Below are positions 1 to 15,000 of a stretch of DNA of 64,000 bases, one piece after another. The first letter of the stretch is position 1. Each line of letters opens with the position of its first letter. The position numbers and the translations under genes are program-made. This stretch comes from Onchocerca volvulus. Taxonomy: Eukaryota > Nematoda > Chromadorea > Rhabditida > Onchocercidae. The notes beneath the pieces were generated by a model that saw only the letters and a list, made by a program, of their open reading frames with translations, had not been told where the DNA came from and did not search any database. The DNA lies in the NCBI GenBank assembly GCA_000499405.2, contig HG738137.1, positions 6,572,001 to 6,636,000 of the forward strand, given 5' to 3'.

Positions 1-631
1 TAGATAGATGGACAGATGGATCTACGACAATCGTTAGAAGGTGCAACAGAAGGGAAGAGTGAGAAGAAATATACTGAAATTATGATTTGTTTCATAGTTA
101 CATTTTAATGATGAAATTTGATTCTAAGGATACATTGATGCCTTTTGGAGTCCATGTACACATAGAATGATAATTATGAATTTATTCTTTAAAATTTAAT
201 TTGTGAATCATTTCTAATTTTTGATTTAGTTTTTTCCTAGAATGATATGGTTATAGGAATCATAAATAACGACTGAGAAGGATAATGATAAAATAAAACA
301 GCGATCACTTTGAATGAACGATAGTAACAAATGGTGATAAAAACAATGTAATGATAACGATGACCTTCAACATGATATGACAGTTGCTTCACAATTTTTT
401 GATGTTTGTGAAAGATAGTAACAAATTTTGATTCCCACGGACGATTCACTACCTATCTTTTCTTTTGCTTCTTAGTTCATAATAAATTTAAGACGAACAT
501 AACAAGGCTGCAATTTCATAAACTTAGGGACATTTCTGTAGAACCGAAGACCCATCTATCTTCTTTCTTCCTTTCTTTTATTGCATCTGTTATATTTTCT
601 AACAAAAAACTGATTGTTAAGGACATTTGGT

Positions 632-709
632 TGATTAGGTGCTAATTATTGAAGTTCGAAGAGATTAAACTGATTAGGTGACGATTATTGAAGTTCGAAG
701 AGATAAAAA
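632..709. repeat. Two-copy 39-bp tandem duplication
   Basis: Positions 632-670 and 671-709 are head-to-tail copies of one 39-bp unit. They share the blocks tgattaggtg and attattgaagttcgaagag and differ mainly in a three-base block in the middle and at the 3' end. Confidence 0.85.
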
Positions 710-2501
710 TATCCATTCACTGTTCAACGATCACTGTAACTAATTATACCATCATCTGGGCTAGCATATATCTCATTATTCCTGAAGTTCTTTCTCCTAT
801 CTTTTCCTTCCAGTCTTGTATGTATTTATATCTATAGCAAAGCATTATTATTAATATTTTGAGTTAAACAATAAATATCTTTATGAGACATAAATCACTG
901 AATGACTGATCTACACTAAGGTAGTGAATGTGAAATGAAAGATATCATCATCAGAGCTGGTCTGAAATTAATGAAAACGATAGTACTTGTCAGACAATGA
1001 ATTATGGGAAAGTTAAATAATGCATCCATCGGGGAAAAATTGGAAGTTTAATTTATTGAAGACCTATAAAAAATCAAGGAGCAAAGTATTAATTAATAGC
1101 TTTCGACTTTTTTCCCTTTGGAGATTGAACCTACTTTGAATTCGAGACGCAAAAGCATCTTTTAGAGTAAAACTAATAAGGCTATCTTCAACTTTTAAAA
1201 TTGTGGTTTATCAGCTTTGAATTTGAATAAATCGTTAGATGATGAGATGACGAAATATTTTATTTACTTAATCGATTTGTTAATACGTATTTTGTTTTTT
1301 AGATTTTACTGTACAAATATTATCTAATTCTTCCACAAATTAATTTATCATAGAAATAGGGAATAAAATATTCCTCCCAAATGATTGCTATGTAATTTTT
1401 GAACTACTGGAAGAGTAAACATTGGCTCTGATTCCTCCAGTTGCCATTCTATTTTTGTCAAATGGGCGTTTGCTTTTCTTCCAGTAATATCGGCAGTTGT
1501 TCATTACTGCTCATTTACAGATAAATATGTTTGCCTTTTTCCGCTTGATTTCATTCTAGCAGTATTACTCAATAGCAAAAATAATTTTTGAATCTAATTT
1601 AATTAATTTATTCTGGCAGTAAAAGTAAAAGTAATTATTGTGGCAGTAAGAAACAAGTAAAATTTAGTAATTTAAATAATTTAAGTAATTCGAACTGAAG
1701 TAATTTCTATTAGACAGAATTTGTTTCAGTTGCAGTTTTCTCTCTTTTTCCCGTTCCATGCGAAAAGTTTACTTCTTGAAAATGTGATGAGTGATTCACA
1801 GTTTCGCTTAACATCAAAAACGCACTTTTTTGTGAGTGGAAAGCCAACGTCAAATACTTATGCTGTGGAACTTTTTGTGAAAAGTAAATACTCATATGAA
1901 AAATTTAAATTGAGACATCAGTTCACGCAAGCAAATTTTTTTGTGCATGATTTATTCGAGTGATATGGTCTATGGATTTTGAAGTACAGTCTGGATTCTT
2001 TTATGGATTTATGGATTCTTATATACAGGATCTATGGATTTTTATACAATATATTCCCTCTCCTGAAGTCTTCCAAATAGTAATCAGGCATATTTAGAAA
2101 TATTTAGACTACCGAATAGTTGTCCATTCCCGTCGTGTAAATGAAACTTCGATTCTATAAATCGTCAAGTTTGAACATACTGCCAATAGTTGCTAGTGTC
2201 AATAGTTGGAAAATGAGCATATCTTTTACAGGTATGTTGTGCTATCAAACATTTAATGCTGTTTTTATGGATTGGCAGATTAGTTTAAAAATATACACAA
2301 ATGTCAATTAAACAGACAAGTTCGATAGATAAACATGTTCCTTCCACCTGCACTTACCAAAAGCAAAACCGCAGATTTGGGGAAGCAAAAGTAATTATTG
2401 TGATCTGATTATCCGTAAAGCTGTCAATGATAATCGGCCATTTCGGTTATATAGCGGTCGTTCGTTCGTTCAGAAAGCAACTAGCAGACATATTATATTC
2501 C

Positions 2502-2564
2502 CACATACACACATACACAACATACACACATACGCACACATACACACACACACGTACACATATA
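2502..2564. repeat. CA-rich microsatellite
   Basis: An irregular array of CA, CATA and CACACA units runs for about 60 bases. It is an impure simple repeat and likely polymorphic between isolates. Confidence 0.85.
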
Positions 2565-3073
2565 ACTTTTATTCTCTGCACAGCTGTAGTACACTTGGGA
2601 TAAGAAGAAAAGCTATACATACGTGGAAACACATCCTGTCTTTAAGGATGAAGGAAAGACTGATGGATGGATGGTAAATCTGATCGACTCCTAGACTGGA
2701 ATCGATCGATTCCTAGACTAGACTCAAATGCTCTCAACTTTCCCATAAGCTATTCGTCGTCTATTTTTAAATTTCTTTGTGCTCATGTATAGTCGCGCTC
2801 CTCATCGGGAAACTATATGCGTTTCCAATGGAGGTCTTTTTATAGGCCTTAATTTAAAAATCATCATCTATTTATTGATCTGCTATTGCGCTAATATTGA
2901 GGGCCAAACGTTCGGAGCCAAACGGTCTTTGGATATTCGGCATACGGCCAATTATTATTTATTGTCTTAGGCTCATTCTTGCTGCTACTGCTTCTCTGGG
3001 AACGTAAATTATTGCTATATTCTATATACATATATATATTATGTATATATATGTTTGCTGATTACTAATCGTT

Positions 3074-3075
3074 AG
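3074..3075 (+). promoter_or_regulatory. Probable trans-splice acceptor of the SLC4 gene
   Basis: The AG of cgttag lies two bases before the ATG at 3078. Such a short leader is typical of spliced-leader trans-splicing in nematodes. It could instead be a cis acceptor for an unseen upstream exon that encodes more N terminus. Confidence 0.55.
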
Positions 3076-3077
3076 AT

Positions 3078-6000
3078 ATGTCAAATATGAAGGCTGATAG
3101 TGATGATAATAATGATAGCAATAAAGGATTATCAGAATCAATATCACCATTATCTTCCTCCTCAAATCAACAACATACCGTTAATATAATCCCACCATCA
3201 GCATCCAATGAAACGACGCATCATGCACCTCTCGCGGAACCTGAACAAACCGAACATCATCAGAAACATCGTGAAAGTATTTGGGATACTTATATTGAAA
3301 TGAGTGATGTCGGTGAACGGAAACGCAGAATGACACGTAATTTGGACAGCACTGATCAGACACAAAATCAGGAAAAAAATCTGGCTGATCTTGGTAAGAT
3401 ACTTTTCACTGAATGATAACACTTCTGGATTAGTGTAGATGCAGTAATACAAGTAGTAGTTTGACTACATAATGTCGGAAAATACCAAAAATTACAAAAA
3501 GATCAAATTTTAATTTCTTAAGCGCTTGGATCTTTCACTCAGCTTCTGAAGGACATATTTCAGAAAAAACAAATAACAGAAAAGTTTGATAAAATAGAAT
3601 TTGAAGAAATTAGAATAAATAATATAAATAAGGACTTACTGCTAGTAAGCGAAGTTTTAGCGAGCAATTTTGATCCCAAGAATAAAGTATTATTTTTCTT
3701 TCTCTCTTTCGATGATATTCATTTTTTTAAATTTTTTATTCCCTTTGTTTAGGCTTTGAGCTGGTTAACATATAATAAAAGTGGAGAATACGTACCAAAT
3801 CTTTGTGGACGATCAGGCAGATAATACTGTTAGATTAGGATTTAACATGTGGTTAGTACCTGACAACTTGCACAAAGTTACAGCACTAAATATAGTGCAA
3901 GTTCTGGAGTTTCTGAACACTTTGAAAAGGCATTAAAGCAGAGAAAAAAGAACTATCGTTTCTTTTGTAACTTTACCACTGAAAAATTTGAATAAAAATC
4001 GCAGAGAACTGACTGAGTGAAAGAGAAAAAATTTTTTCCAAGCCACTCTTCCTGAATGCAATCCTTTTGTCTCATTTTAGAATGTCCACAAAACAAATAT
4101 CAATTTTTGCTTAATAATTGGCTTGAGTCCATTCCTGGACATTTTTATCGGAATAATTATTTCTTAAAGGCGCATAAAGACTTCATTATTTAGAATGAAA
4201 AAAATTGTCTGTTCAAATATCTGAAGGATAAATCCTCAAGAATCACATTCTTTTCTCTGATAATGCAAAATTAGTTTCCTAAATGGGAAAAATGTTCTTT
4301 ATACAACTACAAAATTAAAAAATATGTTGAAAATGTTGCAGAAAAAATATGAGAAAAGAATCAAATTTAAAAATATCTCTATCACTTTTTTTTATATGAG
4401 CCTTTTATTTCACTGTTCAGGTGTCTATACTCGCTCCATTTTTTTGTAAGTTAATAAGGTATTAATTACATTTATAATAATTAGTGGCCAGTATTGCAAG
4501 ACCAAAATAAATTTAAATTCGCCACAAATTTGTGCCAAAAATTTTCAGGTCCTGGTGCTCGAGTGATGTTTCTGCTAAAAGAGCAAGATGAGTTGCCAGC
4601 GTTATTCACGGAGATGGGCGAATTAACCCGTTCAGGAATGGTTGAAGAGTGGCGTGAAACAGCCAGATGGGTGAAATTCGAAGAGGACGTAGAAGAAGGT
4701 GGCAATCGTTGGTCGAAGCCTCATGTGGCTACTCTGTCACTTCATGCGCTTTTCCAGCTGCGCTCTTGTTTGTTGAACGGTGTTATCATTATGGATTCTG
4801 AGGCAAAAGAATTTTCAGAACTTGTTGGTTAGTTATGTTTTCTTTCCTTTGATTCAGATTCATCGTCATTAATTTCTTACATGTGAAGAATTTTTCTCAT
4901 TTCCGTAGTGAGTCACATTTAGGTTTTTGTTCATCATTGAAAAATATAAATCTAAATTTTAAATATATCATCAATTTATTTATTATTCAGTATAAACAGA
5001 CATTGATTGCTTTCATTGAAGAAGTTTTAAAGAATGTTATTATGAAGTGTTGTTATAAAGTTCTTTTTTCCAGAAGAGATTTTGGAACATTTAGTGGCAG
5101 CGGGTCAGCTAGGAGGGATCGAAGTTGATGAAGTTCGTAATGTACTTTCAAAAAGGCATACTCATCAGTACGAACAGGTAATTAACTTTTTTTCCTGTTT
5201 ATATTTTAAAAAATGATAATAAAATCATGAAATCCTTATCCAGTCTATATCACTTTTCTATTAATCTTTTCTTTATTCAGGATTATTAACATTAAATGTT
5301 ATCAGTTTGTATTATGCAAGAACATTAAGGTTCAAGTGAGCCACATCGATCACTCATTTAATATTCTTTTTTTTAAGTTATTATTTACATGATGATAAGT
5401 TATACCATTTTTTCATTGTGAATACATTTGCTTTAACATTTATCTTGTTTATCACTTAAATTTTTTAAAGTCAAGCTGAAATTTAAATTTTTGCAAGTCT
5501 TAGTAATAAAATACTTCGAATTTAATGTTCTTTAGTCCGTCTATTTTCATATTTTCTTGATTACTAGCTAATACACTTCTCATTCAAGTTTCTTATGGAT
5601 TTTAAGAAAACAAAAATTATTTGTTCATTATTATTATTAGTGATAAAATATTTCGAATTTAATGTTCTTTAATTCGCCTATTTTCATGAATTTTCTTGAT
5701 TATTCAGCTAATACGCTTCTGATTCAAGTCTCTTATGGAATTCAAGAAAATAAGACCTATTTGTTCATTATTATTAGGACAGATTTTGCATTATTTATTA
5801 AAAAAAATGGGAACGAACTAAATTTCTCATTTAAATTAAAGAATTTTGAAGTTAAAAGGTGAAAGTCAAAGTTACGATTCATATTTGCTTCCTGTTAAGG
5901 CACGTGGGACAGGAAATGGCAATAGTTCTTCGCAAAGCGGTTTCCTGAATGCAGTTCGCTCAATATCCGACATTGGTAAGACATTTTCACATGGACGGAA

Positions 6001-9000
6001 TCTTGGGAAAATGCAGGAGGAGACGATAAACGAAAATATGGAAACATCACTAAAAACGCCAAATTTGAAATTGCCAGAAGTAATCTTTTTTTTTTTTTCA
6101 AATTTGGTATAAATACATTTCATCATGAAAAATTTACTGGGTTTATTAATATTTTCAATCTTTACATAAATTTATCCTAAACCTCATATTGTAATTCGTC
6201 TAAGACTGTTAAAAAGGTGCAGATTGAGGGATGTTTATTTGTAGTAATACATTTCTTCTATCTAATTACTGAAAGATCAAAATCTTCAGATTTTTATAGC
6301 TTATCATTTGGGACTTCTTTTTCACACTTTTCTCAATAAATCAACTATCTTCAAATAGCTACTTTGATCCTAATTTCTCTCTTTTTTTTCTGCTTCTGAT
6401 TCTAGTATTGCATAATTTATAGATGAATATCCAAAAATATACACTGCTTTCATTGCTCTGAAACTTCATTTTTAATTATTTGGATATTGTCTTTGATTTC
6501 TTATTAATTCTGAGCAATATTTATAATTTTTATTAGGAATTGTTTTAGATTATCGTTAGATCCTTCAATGTCTATCACTCGTAAGGCAGTGAGCTTGCAT
6601 ACAGTTGTCTTGATAGTCATTATATTATATTAAGCAAAATATTAGGTTTTAGTTAATGTAATGTTATAATCGCGGGGTTTAAAAAAAATATTTCACAGAA
6701 TTTGGGCTTTTTTAAAATTCCAAATTTGGGCTTCTTTATATGACATTATGGCCTTACTTATGTACCCAAGAAATATGAATGATTGCAATATTTCTTCAAA
6801 TTATTCGTTTTACGTGAAAGCATGGCTCTTTTCAGCTAGAATTAAACATTCAAAATACCTAAAATTGACGCCAAGATTCGATATTTTAAGAAAACTTTGC
6901 AACAAATGCAATTTTATGCACATTCGTTGTCTCTTAATTCAGTCCATTCCAAAATCTCTTCTGAATGTATGAATTACCATTTTGTGGATTGTGTGTAATA
7001 AAGCCGTAAGCCACAAAGTTCACATTTTTATATTCGTATTTTTATGGCAGCTTAGTGATGAAAGATGAATGCAACAATTTTAGCTAATGTGAACAGTTGT
7101 ATGTTAAAGTGAGATGATTAATTACATTTAAATATAAGCATGAAATTTATTTCAAAAATGCTTCCATGTGTGTATATAAGTGAGAGAGGAAGGGATACAA
7201 AACGATTGAGCATATCATTTTTCAATAATTTCACAACAGTTGATCAAACTATGATGGTCGCAGAAGACAAGATTTAGACGTGACTGAAATGATAAATTTA
7301 TACAAATGAAAATTCTCGATTTTTAAAAATTTGATTGTACAAGGAAGAATAGTTGACAACAGAGATATCGCAGGGTCATTCTGATGTTTTATCGTTTTAA
7401 CTTTTAATTCGGAGGAAATATACTTGTCAGTTTTTGAAACTTCTGTTTTGATCAAAAAATAGGCTATTCTATTTTTTACTAAACTATTATCAATTTGCTA
7501 AAACACAGGAAATGGTTTTTTGGTTAGAATTTAAAAAAGCCAAAATATAGCACAAACTGTTATTATTTTATTTTTGAAATGAATAAATAGCAAATACTAT
7601 TACTATTCATACCGGTGCGGTGAAAGAGAATTCAAGTACCAATATATCTTCTGGTGAATTTGATCATATGCACAGATGGATTTCTTAGCCATACCCTATT
7701 AATACTATGTTTTATGAACTGAGCAGTACCAACAAAGTTTTGAAGCGAAAAGTATGGAAAAGAAGAGGATAACAATATTTGTTTGGAATGAGCTCGAGAT
7801 TTCTATTTATATAATTTAAATTTCTCATCATTTCATATCCGAAATTCGAATTAGTTGCATTTAAATATCAAATATGCCCTCTGCTGAGCAGGTTTTGAAA
7901 TTCAATTAGAAACGGAAAAAACGAAGGTTTATCGTCAGAAACGTAGAACAAGATGTTCATAGTTTTTCATATCTTTCTGCTTTTTTTAGTCTACTATACT
8001 AGTCGTATGAAATGAGCAAGAAATACGCTTATCTATTTTAATTAAGTTGATGTTTTGGTCATTAAATTGATTTTAGAAAAAATTATTAGCGGGAATTACT
8101 TCAATAACATTCATGTTTACAAAAGTTATCATACGTAGTAAGCATATAAAATAAAACATTCACATCTATATTACATGATGTGTTAGCCTTTAGGCATAAC
8201 GACTTGCTGGAGAATTAATTGAAACAATTAAGTAAGCAATACATATTTGCGCAGAAAGATCTTACTCGAAGTGACTATGCTTCCAGTCATTTGTTTAATT
8301 ATTATCGTGAGAGATAGTTATGGTTAGGACTGGAACTATTTTCAAATAGATAGTACAAAAGATGGGTTAAATCATAGAAGTTGAATTAATTTGATACTAT
8401 TCTTGCTAATTTTTACTCAATTGCCATTTGCGTTTCAGGTCGGATCAACGCCAAAAGAAATGACACGTGAGGGATCACATACTGATGTAAAAGGGAATCT
8501 TCATTTCATGAAAAAACTACCATCTGGAGCAGAAGCATCCAATGTACTAATCGGTGAAGTGGACTTCCTATCTAGATACATCACTGCTTTTGTCCGATTG
8601 AAAAATGCCGCAACTCTTGGCGATCTCACGGAAGTAAGTTTTCCACGGCCGTAAAACATGGAAAAATGTAAAAAATTTTTCCACGATTTTTCCATAGTTA
8701 TTTTATGCTTTTCAGATTTTGAAATTTAGTATGTGTGTGCATTTCTGAATGCTTGTGAATTATGCAGTTATTCAGTGCATTTATATCGTACTTTCTATTT
8801 ATTCTTTTGCAACTGCACCTTTTTCTTCATTGATTTCAATACCATCTCAGTTTATTTCTTAATTTTTATTTCAGGTGCCAGTCCCCACGCGATTTTTTTT
8901 CATCTTATTAGGTCCTACTGGCAATGTTACGCAATATCGAGAAATCGGACGCGCTATCGCTACGCTTATGTCTGATGAGGTTCGGAAAATTTTCTAGATT

Positions 9001-12000
9001 GTTACAAATTTTGGTTCAGTTTATACAATTAAATTTGAATTACTATTTACAATTCTAATTATTGTTAAATATGAGAAAAAAAAATGTTGGGATGTAATGC
9101 AATGAATTAAATTACGTTTGTCAGGTGCTGCTGGATTGAATTTTTATTCTCTTTTCGCTAATTATTGCTTTTTTAGATATTCCATGACGTTGCGTATAAA
9201 GCTCGGAATAGCGATGATCTTTTGGATGGTGTTGATGAGTTTTTGGATCAGGTCTGTTTCTCATTCATTGCCTATGCTTTCTAAACCCTGAAACATTATT
9301 CTGAGTGATCATTATGAATGATACGCTGTCAGTTTTGTTTCAGGTTGCTATAGGTTCATACAATTACCACTTTTTTAGGTTACAGTATTGCCACCTGGTG
9401 AATGGGATCCAAATATCAGAATAGAGCCACCAAATAAGGTACCATCGCAGGAAAAACGAAAACATGGTGATGAATTATCGCTCATCAAAATTCCTGCTCC
9501 GAAAAAAGTAAAGTATTATTTTTTGAAAACGAAAAACTTTCATCAGTTTCGAAGCTTCTGGTCAATTTTCAAAATAAGCTTAATTGAATGATTAACTGAT
9601 CTTGGAAATGGGAAATGATTGATTAGGAAATTTATTTTTGTAAGGATTAAAATAAAAATAAAGTATGTGGACGAAGAAAGAGAACAGTTCAAAAAACAAT
9701 TGTGCAAATTATACAGAAATTATAAAAAAGTATCCAGATGTTATAAAAAATATAATTACAGGAAATAGAGGAGGAAGATTCTCATGCCAATGACCCGGCT
9801 CTGAAGCGAACTGGCCGCCTGTTTGGTGGTTTAATAATGGATATAAAGCGCAAAGTTCCTTGGTATATATCCGATTTTACCGATTCATTGAATTTGCAGT
9901 GTGTCGCAACATTTTGTTTCATGTATTTTGCGTTGCTTGCACCTATTGTTACCTTTGGAGGACTGCTCGAAGAGGCAACACATCAAAGAATGGTATTTTG
10001 TTGGAATTTCAATTTTTTAACCTTGAGTTCTGATATCTACTGGTAAATCATAACATCTTTGGCAATCTTCGAAAGCTATTATAATGTTCATTGCTGAATT
10101 TATTAAGAAGTAACGGCAGGATGACAGAGGATTCGTTGGTTGAATTTACAAAGTGCGATCAGTTGAGTGGATTAAGTTCTTTCAAAACTTCATATCAACA
10201 AATGTTAAAAGACAGCATAGTTTTGTATTTGTGAATTTTTTTTTAAGGCAGCAATGGAAAATTTATTTGGTGGTGCAATCTGTGGTGTTATTTATCATTT
10301 ATTCAGTGGTCAACCACTTACAATAATAGGTTCTACAGGACCAGTTCTAGTGTTTGAGACGATTGTGTTCGACTTATGTGCTAGTTTGAATATTGACTAC
10401 CTCTCATTTCGTTTCTGGATTCATGTTTGGACTGCCTTGATTTTATTCGTGATGGTGATTACAGACGCTAGCGCTCTGGTATGTTTTGTGTTTAAATTCA
10501 TTGTTTTTCTTCATTCAGTTGCAGTAAGGGGACTCAGATTTGTTTAGAGCGATTTCCTGAAGAATGCAACATCTGAAATCAACACTATTATTTCAAGGTG
10601 ATTTTAAAATTATTTCCAGGTGTCGTATATAACACGCTTTACAGAAGAATCATTTGCAACTTTAATAGCTGTTATTTTCATCTACGAAGCAATAATGAAA
10701 CTTGTCAAAATCAGGACGCAACTAGATGTAGTCGAGTATAATAAGACGGTAAGATGCTTTCTATTCTTTTTTTTTTTTTTCAATATTTTACTCATCGAAA
10801 TGTTGAGTTTTTTGTTTGTTAAATTTTTTGTATTACACCTGATATTTCAGGATCCACATGCTGTATGTCGCTGTGTTGGTAAAGATGTTTCTGTAGTGAA
10901 AGCTATAAGTGTTATCGAAAAAAACAACTGGAAAGATATTGTTCATAATAACACTTTTATCGATTATTCTCAGGCAAGTATTCTTTGGCAATCATCTCCT
11001 TTTTCTTTCCTTTTTTTTTTTTTTTTTTTTTCACAAAATCTGATTATTCTAAGTCATTCTCGAACATGTTATTCTGTAGTTTTGGAACGGATGTCTGCCA
11101 CTGAGAATTTTGATAATAATTTTGCTTTTGAGGTAATTGTTTCATTTGTTTATTAGATTTGATACCAATGTATAAAGTTACGTTTTTATGAATTTTCTCC
11201 TTCGACTCAGATTCTTTTCACTTTTTTTTATTAAGATGGTATATTGACACTTAAAGATAAATTATTTCTTTGTTGGACTATTCCTTTAATATTACTCCGC
11301 TGCAGGTTGGTTTTGATCGATGCAGAAGTTTGTATGGTACATTGGAAGGAAATGGATGCTTCGTACTTTACGATAAATTTTTGATGTCACTAGTACTAAT
11401 GTTGGGCACATTTGCATTAGCTATCATGTTTAAGGTATTTTCATTTTATGTTGTAAATTTCAAAAATCTGCAGCATATGCGAAAGTCATGTAAATTTTTG
11501 GAAATTTTCAATTTAGTTCAAATCAAAAATAACTAGAAACATACAAAGGATTTCTCTAAATATTAAATTTGAATGATTTCGAGCGAGGCAAGAGATTGAT
11601 TACACGAAATATTTGATCATAGACAAGATTTCCCAAAGCTTAAGATATTAAACTTACTTTAACTCTTGCCATAAGAAATCTTTCAAGTTTGCATGAAAGC
11701 TGACTGAATTGGTCAATTTGAATTTTCCTTACAGTTCTCTCAAATATTCTTTGTGGAATGAGATGAAATAATTGAAAAACAAGCACTTAACAACAGAAAT
11801 GATTTATCGATGTGAAATCTTTCTCTAAAATCGTCTGAAAAATTTTCAAAAAACGAAGGCAGATGAGAAAAAATAAAATGTCCAGTAAACAAAAGAGCAA
11901 TTTCTCTAAGCACGTGACACGTTTGAGCACATAATGATACGTAGCTCAAGAACACTGACATATAACTTTCCAAAAGCATTATATTCGTACACGTCAAATT

Positions 12001-15000
12001 TTAATTAAATAGCACAACTTCTATATTTTGATATAAAAGAATGATTTTCTTTTCGACAGCTGTACTGGAACTTAAATAGTTGTTAAAAATTAAATATCAC
12101 TAATTCGAAATAACATTCGATTTTAAAAATAATTTCTAAATCGAAACAATGAAATATTTGAACGATAATTCTGCCGATCCTTAATATTATCATCGCCCTC
12201 TCTACAAATAGTTACTCTTTATAGAGATTTCTTTCTTTTTACATTATTTAAAAGGCAAGAGGATTGTCTAATTATTGACTGGCCTAAACATCGTAATGGC
12301 ATCCCTAAATTGTCAGGCTGAAAACACGAAAAATATGCACTTCTAAATATGTCTTTGTGTTTTAAAAATTAAAGATCTTTTCTGCATTATATTTAAGTTT
12401 AGTTATTTCATTCACAACTGCTGTTCAATCTTCATAAATAAACAATTTACAGGTAGTTAAAATTATGCAAATCTAACTTCACTTACTATCTTTCGGATAT
12501 TTAAATTTTTTCACTTTGAAATCCTACTTCTGCTTCTATTCCAGGCTAAAATTTCTGGAAGCAGGTTTTTTCTTTCATGCACTTCATCAGAATAAACTTT
12601 TTTATGAGTTCCAGTTAAAACAGATTTTATTTTTAGTAGAAATCTGATTTCTGAGAATCTTCCAGCAATGAAAGATCTTATTTTAATAGAAGTGTTTTGA
12701 CCAAACAGTTATTTCATTTAACAAGCTATTCTTCGTTGTTACATTAGCACTATTTTGAATCGGTGACATTAGTATTGTAATATTTGATAGATCTATGCTT
12801 TTTTATTATGGATGACTGCCACTACTCGCTAAGACAGCTAATTAAAAAAAGTATAAAATTTATTTTTTTATGTTTATTACAGATTTGGTATGACAGGTTT
12901 ACTTGCTTTCACTAGGTTTTTTAGAGGCGATTTAGATTTTGAGTGGTATCCAACTTTCTACCAAATTTGAATTGAATATTTTATGTTGCAGAAAATGAGG
13001 AACACGTGTTATTTCCCATCACGAATTCGACAGATTTTCAGTGACTTCGCAGTAATGATTGCTATTGTTATCATGACTTGCGTTGATATGTATGTTGGCA
13101 TCAATACTCCCAAACTTAACGTTCCTTCCACTTTTCGAGTAATGCTTTAAATAGAAAATTTATACGAAGCAAAAAATTGCTTATTTTCAGGTACCAAAAT
13201 ATAAACAAAGTCCTAGTATATAGGAAATTCCTATAATTTTTTAATTTGAAGATTCTTCATATTTTTTGAAGTTGCGGCCATTGGAAATAGAATTTTTTTT
13301 CATTTTAACTGGTCAATAATATATAAAGTATCAGACTTTCAATTTTGTAAAAAAATATTAATAATCATTTTATTTCAGCCTACATGGGAAGGACGTGGAT
13401 GGTACGTACCACCGTTTAACGGTAATCCATTTTGGACGGCAATTGTCTCTTTCATACCGGCAATACTTGCGTGTATTCTGATTTTCATGGATCAGCAAAT
13501 CACCACCGTCATCGTAAATCGTAAAGAAAATAAGCTGAAAAAGGTATTTGAGTTCTTCCTAAAAATACTCACAGCAAATGAATTAAGTGAAATGTTTTGA
13601 CGGCGGGCAGTGTAAGTCTTGAGGCATAAATAATTGTACATTCATATCAATAAACATAAAAAGAAATGATTTATAAAGAAATGAATTAAATTTATTCATA
13701 GTCAGAAAATGCACACAAAAACCTACAAGTTTTAAGAAAATTGCGAAATAAATTTGAAAGAGTCAATTTTATTAACATTTCACTCTATTTTTATTGAATC
13801 TACAGGGTTATGGTTATCATTTGGATTTATGTGTTTTATCATTTCTTATCTTTGTGGTTGGCATACTTGGATTGCCCATATATGTGGCCGCCACCGTACT
13901 TTCAATAAACCATGTTAATTCATTGAAATTAGAATCGGAATCTAGAGCTCCGGGTGAAGTTGCTCAGTTTATTGGCGTTCGGTAAGTTATTAAAATTTAG
14001 AAATTTTTGAATTAAAATGGATTTATATTCAATACTACCATGGAGATAGCGACTAAACAAAAGTAGAATTTTCCGAGATATAAAGCTTGAAAGATGATTC
14101 AGCTGCAGAAATTAGGTGAAGATTCATCGAATTGGTCATAGAGATATAATTTCTTGTAACTGAGCCCAGAATTTTTCAGAGGCCCGCCATAAGAACTTTT
14201 TTTAAATACTGGAATGGCGATTAAATAGTATTAAAGCTCGGTGGAATACACGTTTCAGAAGGCTTAAAAAGTCGAACAAAACATTTTTTCCTGTTTTCAA
14301 TAAATTCAGAAAGTCAATCAATAAATTCAATAAATTTCGAACCATTGAAAATCTTATGAAGTAAACGATTAAAGCAAATAGTTTGATTCTTTTAGGAATA
14401 GCTACGAAACCATCAAAAGAGATAATTCATTGAATAATTAACGAGTCCCAATGATCCCGTGCTTTTGAATATGATAATTTAAAGCATTCGATTTTTTCAA
14501 ATGCCATATGTGTGATTTTAGTTGATGGGTATTCAAAAATTATCGTTTTTTTTTTTTTTTTTTTTTTTTCTTGTTAAGAATTGTTCCGATATTAAAAATT
14601 TTAGGGAACAACGAGTAACTGGTATCGTCACTTTCATATTTATTGGCTGTTCGGTACTAATGACAGGTGTCTTGAGCCATATACCAATGCCTGTCTTATA
14701 CGGTGTATTCTTATATATGGGTATCGCTGCGCTTGGAGGAATACAACTCTTCGATAGAATTCTTCTATTATTAATGCCAATGAAGTTTGTTTTAGAACTA
14801 CTTTTTGAGAGTTTTTTTCTCAAGATTTATGTTTTGACTTTTTTTCTTCAAAATTCCTGAATTCATTTTAAACATAATTTTAATATAACCTGTTATTAGA
14901 TTTCTTTTCTTTCTACTTAAATAATAAGTTTTATTCATTTAACGCATTTCTATGGCAAGTTCTGAGCAATAAATGTCACTCAAGTTATATCACAGAACAT

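Larger units (their letters stand above)
1..3075. other. Intergenic region upstream of the SLC4 gene
   Basis: I see no supported gene here. Open frames in this AT-rich stretch lack splice context or family resemblance. It holds a tandem duplication (632-709), a CA-rich microsatellite (2502-2564), scattered copies of a tatggatt word (about 1961-2042) and an AT-alternating tract (about 3023-3052). The last 50 bases should contain the acceptor region and perhaps the promoter of the SLC4 gene. Confidence 0.6.

Noticed and set aside
6748..6972. A 74-codon ORF within SLC4 intron 4
   Set aside because: No acceptor or donor in phase with the gene and no homology; most likely chance.
10971..10980. 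A textbook GC donor (CTCAG|GCAAGT) at the end of SLC4 exon 12
   Set aside because: Using it breaks the frame of the following exons. The GT four bases on (CAA|GTATTC) with acceptor ctgtag at 11079 keeps phase and the family sequence.
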